A stretch of DNA of 27,981 nt from CAZMCT01 sp964564785 (GTDB lineage Bacteria; Planctomycetota; Phycisphaerae; UBA1845; Fen-1342). Location of the stretch: contig CAZMCT010000042.1 of assembly GCA_964564785.1 (NCBI GenBank), forward strand, positions 1 to 27,981. The letters are read 5' to 3'. The notes under the pieces are model-generated. The model had not been told where the DNA came from. It did no database searches and saw nothing but the letters and a program-made list of their open reading frames with translations. Each line of letters begins with the position of its first letter. The stretch's first letter is position 1. This document shows, in pieces, positions 1 through 7,700 of this stretch. Made by a program: the position numbers and the translations under genes.

Positions 1-61
1 GCCGGCAATCGTCCTCAACGCCAAGGGGCCGAGTGTCTCACTTGCTGTGAAGCACTACGCC
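1..61. repeat. 61-bp interspersed repeat, copy 1 (touches window edge)
   Basis: Positions 1-61 match 25400-25460 with only three substitutions (offsets 33, 44 and 59 of the repeat), and similarity fades after that. The repeat may extend left of the window. It lies 45 bp past the stop codon of the leftward acyltransferase gene, so it could be part of that gene's 3' untranslated region. Copy 2 is in the same place relative to another leftward gene. The three differences would all change amino acids in the best open frame, so protein coding is not supported. Its nature is unknown. Confidence 0.85.
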
Positions 62-105
62 GCTCCCTCGCGGTCGCGGCTCGGATCATACGCACGGGGC
101 GGATG

Positions 106-819
106 CTACGCTCGGGCGGGCAGGAGCATGGCCGCGACATCCTCGTCGGCCGAGGCGAGCTTCACGCGGCGGGCGGGGACGCCGACGACCGTGGCGAGGG
201 CCGGCACGTCCTCGATCACCACCGCTCCCGCGCCCACGATCGACTCGCAGCCGAGCGTGACCTTCGGAATCACCGTCGCGCCGATGCCGACAAACGTCCC
301 CGGCTCGATCTTCACCCGGCCCGCCACCCGAACACCCGGGCAAATGTGGCTCCCCTCGCCGATCATGGTCTGGTGATCGATGATGCAGCCAGTGTTGAGA
401 ATCACCGAGTCGCCGATCTGGCAATGCGCGCACAGCACGACACCCGCCGCGACGACCACGTTCCGCCCCAGCGTCGCGTTGCGGGCCAGCGTCGCCGACG
501 GGTGAATCGCGTTGATCAGCTCCAGCCCGGCCGCCTCCACCTGCCGCGCCACGCCCCGCCGAACGCCGTTGTCCCCGATCGCCACGATCACGCCGTCGCA
601 GCGCTGTTGCTCGGCCAGTTCCGGCAAGGCATCAATCGGCCCCAGCACCGGCAGCCCGTCGATCCGCCGCCCGTGAATCTCCGAGTTGTTGTCCAGAAAC
701 CCCACTACCTCGTAGCGACCCGTCTGAAGCAGAATGTCGAGCACCACGCGCCCGTGGCCGCCGGCGCCGAGGATTAGTACCGGCCTCGTGGCGCCCGTCT
801 TTCGCACGGAACTCAACAT
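106..819 (-). CDS. NeuD/PglD-family sugar O-acyltransferase
   Basis: The 237-residue product fits the NeuD/PglD acetyltransferases, which transfer an acetyl group from acetyl-CoA to a nucleotide-linked sugar in the cytoplasm. The N-terminus has a Rossmann-like PglD_N domain opening with 'VLILGAGGHGRVVLDIL'. The C-terminal two thirds is a left-handed beta helix of hexapeptide repeats. The segment 'IIDHQTMIGEGSHICPG' matches the region that carries the catalytic His in PglD. I chose the ATG at 819 because GGGGAG lies about 6 bases upstream; the frame stays open to 873 but that stretch lacks homology. It is divergent from the exopolysaccharide export operon, which suggests a role in decorating that polymer. 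The exact sugar substrate cannot be told from sequence. Confidence 0.88.
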   Translation of the reverse strand: MLSSVRKTGATRPVLILGAGGHGRVVLDILLQTGRYEVVGFLDNNSEIHGRRIDGLPVLGPIDALPELAEQQRCDGVIVAIGDNGVRRGVARQVEAAGLELINAIHPSATLARNATLGRNVVVAAGVVLCAHCQIGDSVILNTGCIIDHQTMIGEGSHICPGVRVAGRVKIEPGTFVGIGATVIPKVTLGCESIVGAGAVVIEDVPALATVVGVPARRVKLASADEDVAAMLLPARA

Positions 820-1227
820 GGTCGCTCCCCGGCCGCGGTAGCCCGAACCGGGCGCGGCCGCTGCGCACGACAATACCTATCGGGTCGCGGGTGGCCGGGG
901 CGGAGCGGCCGCGCGGAGTTGGCCGGTGAGCGCCGATAATTGCGTAAGAGCAGGGCTCGGATCCGCCGATAACTGGAGACGGCTGGACGCGGGCGCGGAG
1001 CGCACGCGTCGGGCGGCCGGGCGTGTGCGGCCGCAAGTTGCGGCCCGGCCTGGAGTTCTGGAAGCAGTCCGGCGTTTGACAGAGGTGCGCTGCGCGGGTT
1101 AGAGTCTTGAGTTCACGATCGACCGGGCGGTGCGGGCGACGTTGACGGACGCGGCGGGCGGATCGGCCGAAGTGCGGGGGTCCCGGCGCCCCGGGTGCTG
1201 CGTCGTGTTGCTGTCGAGGAGTCTGGC
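820..1227. other. 408-bp divergent intergenic region
   Basis: This gap separates the divergent acyltransferase and Wza-like genes. It is GC-rich, and I see no convincing coding region or RNA gene in it. Its one clear signal is a sigma-70-like promoter at 1076-1105 pointing toward the export operon, which would leave a leader of roughly 115 bases before the ATG at 1228. Control of both transcription units is likely to sit here. Confidence 0.6.
1076..1105 (+). promoter_or_regulatory. sigma-70-like promoter of the exopolysaccharide operon
   Basis: A perfect -35 hexamer TTGACA (1076-1081) is followed after 18 bp by TAGAGT (1100-1105), which matches the -10 consensus at four of six positions. It points at the Wza-like gene starting at 1228. 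The identification rests only on consensus matching and position. Confidence 0.5.
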
Positions 1228-2883
1228 ATGCGAGAGCGGAAGCCGCTAAGCGCAGCGTGGTGGAGATTGTCGGCCGGCGTGCTATGGCTGGCCGTTGGTG
1301 CTTGTGCCGCGCTGCCGCCGAACAGCTTCCTGGATCCGACGCGGGTAGGGAAGTTCGGGCTGGATGCTCACGAAGGCGGAATCCGCCGGATTCTCAGCCC
1401 GCGCGAGACGCCGCCGGGCCCGCCCGGCGCGACGGAGCCCACACCGGAAGACCTGGTGCCCACGTACGCGGACTATCGCTTCCAGGCGGGGGACGTGCTG
1501 AACGTCACCGTGCTCGACCTTTTCGGGCCGGGCCAGCCGTTAGCGGCCGCGCTGGAAGTGAACCCGCAGGGCGAGATTCGCATTCCGGAGCTGGGGACGG
1601 TGCGCGCCGCCGGACTGACCGAACAGGAGTTCGAGTTGGAGTTGGCGGCACGGCTGCGTGAGGCGGGCCTGTTGCCGCGGCCGGTGGTGGTCGTGAGTCC
1701 GCAGTTGCGGCGCGGCCGGCTGGCAACCGTGCTGGGTGCAATCCGCAGCCCGGGCGCGTACCCGATCAACGATCCGGAGACGCGTGTGCTGGACCTGATC
1801 GGCCTGGCGGGCGACGCCGACGCGACCGCGCGGCGCGGGTACATCATTCGCCGCACCTCGGCGCCCGGCCCGGCGCCGCTGTCGTNNNNNNNNNNCTTCG
1901 GCCGGGCCGGCGTCCGGCGCGGAGAGCGCGATCGGGGCCTGGGCGAGCGATCGACATCGGCGCCCGTCCCGGCGCCGCTGTCGTCGCCGCCACCGGCGGC
2001 GGCGGAACCGGGTGAGCAGTGGGTGATTCCGCCGCCGGTTGAGCCGCCGCCGCAGCCGTCGCTGAGTACCACCGGCGCCGCCCAGCAGACCGCCCCAGCG
2101 GAACCACCGGGCCGGGCCGAGCTCGAGCAGCTTCTGGTCCCGACCACCGCATCGACCTCGAACCAGACCTCGCCGACACAGTCGTTCGCGCCGATCGTGT
2201 TCGACCCGGCCACCGGCGAGGTGCTGTCGCCGGAGCCGCCCCCGGCGGAACCCCCGCCGGGGACCGCCCCCGCCCCGCCGCCACCGGGCGACTGGCCGCA
2301 AACGGCGGAGCTGGAGGAGCCGTTCGAGTGGGACCAGGTACCGGAGTTGGGGTTGGAGCAGCGTGTGATCGAACTCGACCTGACGGCCCTGCGGGCCGGC
2401 GACCCCCGGTACAACGTGGTCCTGCGGGACCGGGACGTGCTGAACATTCCGGTGGACACCGGCGTATTCTACGTGATGGGCGACGTGAACCGACCCGGCG
2501 TGTATGCGTTCGGGGGACGGGAGATCACGGTCAAGCAGGCGTTGGCGATCTGCGGGGGGTTCGGGCAGTTGGCCTGGCCGGCCCGCTGCGAGTTGATTCG
2601 GCGCGAGCCGGGCACGGACAAACAGGTGACGCGCACGGTGAATCTGGACGCGATTTTCGCGGGCCTGGAGGATGACTTTCTGCTGCGGGACGACGACATC
2701 TTGAACGTGGGGACGCACGTGGTCGCGCCGTTCCTGTTCGTGATCCGCAACTCGTTCCGTTTCACGTACGGGTTCGGCTTCGTGTACGACCGGAACTTCG
2801 CGGACAAGGATGCGTACATCGCGCGGAGCAACCCGGAGACGGTAGACCAGCTCCGGCGCCAGAGCCGGGGGCTGCCGTTCTAG
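1228..2883 (+). CDS. Wza-like polysaccharide export lipoprotein (SLBB domains)
   Basis: This is an outer-membrane polysaccharide export protein of the Wza/GumB type, 551 residues as assembled. The N-terminus is a lipoprotein signal with lipobox 'VGAC'. A Poly_export domain follows from about residue 80 ('YRFQAGDVLNVTVLD'), then a first SLBB domain (about 160-217), then a second region after about 394 that includes 'VFYVMGDVNRPGVYAFGG'. Between them lies about 150 residues of Pro/Ala-rich low-complexity sequence, which is unusual for the family. ATG 1228 has GAGGAG seven bases upstream. It is the first gene of the rightward exosortase/kinase operon. A 10-N gap falls in codons 220-223, so the true length and frame through the low-complexity part are uncertain. 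Confidence 0.85.
   Translation: MRERKPLSAAWWRLSAGVLWLAVGACAALPPNSFLDPTRVGKFGLDAHEGGIRRILSPRETPPGPPGATEPTPEDLVPTYADYRFQAGDVLNVTVLDLFGPGQPLAAALEVNPQGEIRIPELGTVRAAGLTEQEFELELAARLREAGLLPRPVVVVSPQLRRGRLATVLGAIRSPGAYPINDPETRVLDLIGLAGDADATARRGYIIRRTSAPGPAPLSXXXXFGRAGVRRGERDRGLGERSTSAPVPAPLSSPPPAAAEPGEQWVIPPPVEPPPQPSLSTTGAAQQTAPAEPPGRAELEQLLVPTTASTSNQTSPTQSFAPIVFDPATGEVLSPEPPPAEPPPGTAPAPPPPGDWPQTAELEEPFEWDQVPELGLEQRVIELDLTALRAGDPRYNVVLRDRDVLNIPVDTGVFYVMGDVNRPGVYAFGGREITVKQALAICGGFGQLAWPARCELIRREPGTDKQVTRTVNLDAIFAGLEDDFLLRDDDILNVGTHVVAPFLFVIRNSFRFTYGFGFVYDRNFADKDAYIARSNPETVDQLRRQSRGLPF
1886..1895. other. assembly gap (10 N) inside the Wza-like gene
   Basis: Ten N residues interrupt the sequence. A near-identical 28-bp segment ending in 'gcgccgctgtcgt' lies directly before the gap and again at about 1959-1986, so the gap sits where a short direct repeat probably broke the assembly. 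The real gap length is unknown. Just after the gap a different frame (from 1897) also reads as plausible Ala/Gly/Ser-rich protein, so the frame across the gap should not be trusted. Confidence 0.95.
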
Positions 2884-2917
2884 TGCCGGCCCGGATTGCA
2901 CGGTAAGAGAATACGGG

Positions 2918-3913
2918 ATGAGCGTCACGCCCATGAGTACGGCCACCCCCCTGCCGCGGCTGACGTTCGACGGTGCGGCGCGGCTCAAGGTCGCCCTGCT
3001 GGTGATCGCTTTCGTTGCCGCGTTCTGGGGGATGCTCGATTTCATTCCGCCGCAGCTCGGTAGCGTGGCGTACCACTGGTTCTATGATCCCGACTGGTCG
3101 CACGGTCCGCTGATTCCGGTGTTCAGCGCTTATCTGGTGTACACGCGGTGGGACCGTGTGCAGCGCTGTCCCGTCCGGCGGGCCTGGTGGGGACTGCCGG
3201 TCATGGGCGTCGGCCTGCTGCTGCATCTTTGGCAGCTTTCGGGCACGCTGCTGTTCGCCTACGCCGCCCCCGCGGCCATGATGATCACGCTCCTGGGCGT
3301 GATCCTGCTGTTGTGCGGCACGACCGTCTTGCGGTACGTCTGGCTGCCGTGGCTGTACCTGTTCTTCGCCATTCCGCTGCCGGTCCGCGTCTACTTCGCG
3401 CTGACCCAGCCGCTGCGGGAACTGGCCGCCAAGGTCGCGGAACTGGTGCTGAATCTCGTGCCCAAGCTCGAGGTCCAACGGGTCGGATCGACCCTCGAAT
3501 ACGTCTATGCCGGGACCGCGGGTCAGCTCGAGGTCGCCGACGCGTGCAGCGGGATGCGGAGTACCGTGACGCTCTGCGCGCTGGGGGTTGCGGTAGCGTT
3601 CATGTCCGATCGGCCGCGCTGGCAGCAGATCGTGCTGGTGCTGTCCTGCGTCCCGATCGCGACGCTTTGCAACTTCGTGCGGGTCACGATCACCTCGCTG
3701 CTGCACGTGTTCGCCCCGCCGCAGTACAGCCAGGGCCAGTGGCACATGGCCCTGGGGCTGGCCATGATCCTGCTGGCGTTCGGGATCTTCACCGCCCTCG
3801 GCGGCCTGCTCAGCCGCCTGTTCGTCGAGGAAGACGCAGAAGAGGAACCTCCCGCGGCGCACCTCCGGGCGGTGCCGAGGGCGAGTAGTGGCGATGGCGA
3901 CCGTGCCCGCTAG
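2918..3913 (+). CDS. exosortase (transpeptidase-like membrane protein)
   Basis: Exosortases are polytopic inner-membrane proteins that recognise and process C-terminal PEP-CTERM-like sorting signals on exported proteins. This 331-residue protein has about eight hydrophobic segments. It shows the family's catalytic triad: Cys210 in 'ADACSGMRS', Arg255 in 'CNFVRVT' and His276 in 'GQWHMALGL'. The conserved 'WSHGPLIPVF' near the N-terminus also fits. The start is taken at ATG 2918; an in-frame ATG at 2933 is an alternative. It sits between the Wza-like gene and an EpsI-like gene whose start overlaps its 3' end by 26 bp, the classic exosortase/EpsI pairing. I do not assign an exosortase subtype. 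Confidence 0.93.
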   Translation: MSVTPMSTATPLPRLTFDGAARLKVALLVIAFVAAFWGMLDFIPPQLGSVAYHWFYDPDWSHGPLIPVFSAYLVYTRWDRVQRCPVRRAWWGLPVMGVGLLLHLWQLSGTLLFAYAAPAAMMITLLGVILLLCGTTVLRYVWLPWLYLFFAIPLPVRVYFALTQPLRELAAKVAELVLNLVPKLEVQRVGSTLEYVYAGTAGQLEVADACSGMRSTVTLCALGVAVAFMSDRPRWQQIVLVLSCVPIATLCNFVRVTITSLLHVFAPPQYSQGQWHMALGLAMILLAFGIFTALGGLLSRLFVEEDAEEEPPAAHLRAVPRASSGDGDRAR

Positions 3914-4742
3914 CCTGTCCAAGATGTCCACGTCGGCTCCGGAGTGGGCCGCGGCGCGCGCGACAACCTCGCGACGCTACCTGGTGTGCGTCGGGTTGCT
4001 GCTGGCGACGGCCGTGGGCATCCCGTGGGCGGCCAGTGCACTCGGCCTGGCGCTGCGGAAGCTGCCCGTCCCGCTGAAAAGCCCGCTGCATTCGTTCGAC
4101 TGGGCGGCGCTGAACTCGCGGTACGTGCTCGACCGGGTCCGGACGGGCCTGATCCCGCCGATGTCCGAGGACATGATCGACAGTCTGGGGACCGAGGAGT
4201 ACCTCCAGGCGTACCTGACGGACACGACGCGTCCGCACAAGGATCCGACCCGCACGGCCCTGGTGATGGTGACGTACTACACCGGTCAGCCCGATATGGT
4301 GCCGCATGTGGCGGAGGAGTGCTGGCGGGCCGCGGGCAAGGAACAGAAGTCGGACGAGACGGTGAAGGTGATGGCGGAGGGCATCGGCGCCGTGGGCAAC
4401 CGGGTTCCGGTGCGCGTGCAGGAGTACGAGTCGCGGGGCCGTGCCGGCAACAGCGTGGTCGACACCGTCCTGTACTTTTTCCACGTCAACGGCCACTACG
4501 AGACCACCCGCAACGGGGTACGGGCCCGGCTGACGAATCCGTTCCAGTCCTACGCGTACTACGCCAAGATCGAAGTCACGTTCAACGATGGGAGCGAGGT
4601 TCGAGCGTCGAAGGACGAGTCGATCCGGGCGCTGGGACCGCTCCTCGAACGGCTGATGCCGGTGCTGTTCGAAAAGCATTTTGATCTGGAGAGATTCGGG
4701 CCTGCGGCCGGTTCCGCGGGGCCCACGCCGCCCGAACGATGA
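3888..4742 (+). CDS. EpsI-like exosortase-associated protein
   Basis: This 284-residue protein has one N-terminal membrane segment (about residues 30-52) and a predicted extracytoplasmic domain. The segment 'HVAEECWRAAGKE' (about 141-153) resembles the 'H..E.C....GW' motif of EpsI proteins, which accompany exosortases, often as a separate gene as here. I place the start at GTG 3888, seven bases after GAGG and overlapping the exosortase by 26 bp; ATG 3894 is equally in frame. The overlap implies translational coupling. In the family the role is support of exosortase function and exopolysaccharide production; the exact biochemistry is unknown. Confidence 0.8.
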   Translation: MAMATVPASLSKMSTSAPEWAAARATTSRRYLVCVGLLLATAVGIPWAASALGLALRKLPVPLKSPLHSFDWAALNSRYVLDRVRTGLIPPMSEDMIDSLGTEEYLQAYLTDTTRPHKDPTRTALVMVTYYTGQPDMVPHVAEECWRAAGKEQKSDETVKVMAEGIGAVGNRVPVRVQEYESRGRAGNSVVDTVLYFFHVNGHYETTRNGVRARLTNPFQSYAYYAKIEVTFNDGSEVRASKDESIRALGPLLERLMPVLFEKHFDLERFGPAAGSAGPTPPER

Positions 4743-4755
4743 GAGGAACGGCCGC

Positions 4756-7700
4756 ATGGCCAAAGTGAAACGTCTGAACAAGAATCTGGTCGCCTTTCTC
4801 ACGATCATGGGCATGCTGCTGATCGTGTCGGTGGTCAGCCTGGTCGTGTTCCAGCAGTCGCAGCGCGACCCGAAGCTGTACGCCCAGCAGGGTCGCGACT
4901 TCCGCCGCGCGGGCGATCTCGAGGAGGCCGCGCGCTGGCTGGGGCGGGCCTGGGACGCCAGTCTCAAGAAGGGCAGCCCGGACCCGGAGTACGCCGCCGA
5001 GATGGCGGAGTGCCTGTTCGAGTTGGGCGACCTGGCGAACTGGCGGGGCCTGTTCGAGACGGCCCTGGCCAAATTGCCGGGGAACGAACGCCTGCTGGTC
5101 AGCCAGCTCGAGGGGCTGTGGCGCATCCGCGACATCCACCCGCAACAACTGGTGTGGCCGGACCGGTGGCGCGACGTGGGCGACGAGCTGCAACGGCTCA
5201 AACCCGACAGCGCCATCGCGCGGGCGAGCTACGTTCAGGGACTGTGGGTCGCGGGCGACGAACGCGACGCCGCCAAGGCGGACGAGCTGGCCCAGCAGCT
5301 ATTCGCCGAGTCGCCGACCGATCCGCACGTGGCCATCACGTATTGTGTGTACCTGGGGCGCAAGTTCGCGGAGGACACGCGCCGGGCTCGCGAGCGGAAC
5401 GCCCGGGATTCCGAGCTTGGGCGCATGCGCGACGAAGCGGCCGATCGCACGCTCGCGGTGCTCGAGCGCGCACTGGCCGCGCACGCCGACGATCCGCGCC
5501 TGGTGGCGAATACGGCCGGCGTGCTGCACGCGGAAGCCCAGCGCGACGCAAGTCGCAAGGAGGCCGACCGGGCGAAGGCGCGATTGGAGCGCGCCACCCA
5601 GCTTCTGTCCCAGACGCTCGAGCGCCAGGGCGACGACCCGGCCGCCGAACTGAAGCTGCTGTACGCGCAGTGCCTCCAGACCCGCTTCGAGCTCGAGCAC
5701 CCCGACCCGGAGGCCGTCGATGTGGCCCGCGAGGCCCCCTCGCTGGACGAGATTGATCGGCTCGCGGCCCAGGCGACCGAGCTCGACCCGGCGCTGTTCG
5801 ACGCGTACGTATTGCGGGCCGATCACGTGCAGCGCTTCGCCCGCGATGAGGCCGCCCAGCGGCTGCCGCTGCCCGAGCGGCTGAGCCGAGCGCTCGACCT
5901 GCTGGACGAGGCCCGCAACCGCACGTTGACCCTGCGGAGCCTGCGCGCGACGCTGCGGGCTGAGGACCGGGTGCTGCTGCTGAAGCGCGGGTTCGAGATC
6001 GGCATGGCGTATCACCTGGCGCGCGGCGCGAAGGACTCCGCGGGGACCAAGCGGGCCGAGTCGTTTCTCAACGACGCCGAGGTCAAGTATCGCGAACATC
6101 AGCTCACGTACTGGATGCGGGCGCAGCAGGAGGTCGCGGCCGGCAATCTGACCGCGGCGATCTCGGCCCTGGAAGACGCGATTGCCAAAGCCGAAGCACG
6201 GTTTTCCGCCAGCGCACCGGCCTACTGGCTCGTGGTGGCCCGGGTCCCGCGACTCCCGCCCGAGCAGTTGTCGCTGCTCTACCGCGAGCAGCGCCAGCTC
6301 GGCAAGGCCGCCAAGCTCGCCGAGCAGGCGCTTCGAGAGTACGCGGTGTTGGGCTACCGACCGCCGATCACGACCGTGCGAACCCGCGCCGAACTGCTCG
6401 CACAACTGGGCGAGTTCCAGGCCGCACTCGACCTGCTGAACGCGTTTCAGACGGAATACAAGGATGACCGCGACCTGAGCGCCCTGCGGGCCAGCGTGCT
6501 CCAGAAACTGGGCCGGCCGGCGGAGGAGGTCCAGACTGCGCTGGCGGCCGTCTCGGGCGACGATCTGCCCACGCGGCTGTTCAAGGCCCAGCGGGCGGCC
6601 GAACTGGGGGACGCCAGCGCAGCGGACGTGCTCCGCGCGATCTGCAAGGACGACCAGGCCACCACCGCGCAGGCGACATCGGCATTGAGGAGCCTGCTGC
6701 GGTTGCAAGAGAATACGAGCGGGCGGGCAGCCGCGCGGGCCGAGGTCCAACGCCTGCTGAGCGAGAGTCCACCGGCCGCACTGGTCTCCACCCTGCAACA
6801 GCTGGAGCTCGAGCTGCGGTACGACCCGCGGGACAAGCTCACGCCCCAGCAGCGGGAGGAATTGGACGCCGAGCGGCTGAAGCTGCTCCAGCGCGAGCCG
6901 GACCCCCTGGAGCGGGCCACCGCCCTGTACGGGTACTACCTGGACCGGGATGAGCTCGAAACGGCGCTCAAGTATCTGGAGGAGGCACAGCGGCTCAAGC
7001 CGGACGACTTGCGGTTCGCCGAGGAAGAGTTTCGCGTGCGGCTGCGTCTGAAGCACTTTGAGCGGGCCGGTGCGCTCGTCGCCATCCTCTCCCAATGTGA
7101 TCACGGCCGCGGGTTCGACCAGGCCGGCGGCGCGACCTACCGCGGCGATCTGGCGCTCGCCAAACAGGACCCGCAGACCGCGGTGCAAGAATACCGCAAC
7201 GCGGTGGAGCGGCTGCCCGATTCGGCCGAGCTCCAGACGCGGCTGGCGCGCGCCTGCCTGGTCGGTAACCGCTACCAGGAGGGCGTGGAGGCGCTCCAGC
7301 GGGCGATCGAGATCAACCCGCGTTACTTCGACGCCTACTACTACCTGCGGAATGCCTACCGCCGCCGGGCCGAGCTCGTCGGCGGCGCCCAGCGGGAAGA
7401 GCTCCAGAAGCTGGCGAACGAAGCCGAAGCGAAGGCGACCGAGCTGAACCCCAACCACCCGGACGCGCAGGCGTGGAAGCGCGAGGCGGACGAGGAGCGT
7501 GACCCGTTCACGGCGGTGACGGCGCGGATGCAGACCTGGACGCAGACGCCCGCCGACCAAGAGAACCTGCTGCGGCTGACACAACTCCTGGTGCGGGCCT
7601 GCGACAAGGCCGCGGCTTCGGGCGACGAAGCAACCCTCGCGCGCCTGAAGGCCCAGGCCGAGGAGTTCTTCCCGGCCGCGCTCCAGTCCACCACCGCCGA

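Noticed and set aside
1859..1986. The duplicated 'SAPxPAPLS' segment as a biological tandem repeat
   Set aside because: It flanks an N gap, so it may be a scaffolding artefact; it cannot be judged from this sequence.
1540..3045. A 501-codon frame on the minus strand
   Set aside because: It is antisense to the Wza-like gene and the start of the exosortase gene; composition is shadow-like and it also crosses the N gap.
5299..7584. A 761-codon frame on the minus strand
   Set aside because: It is antisense to the TPR gene, has Arg/Gln/Leu-biased shadow composition typical of high-GC DNA and no recognisable domain.
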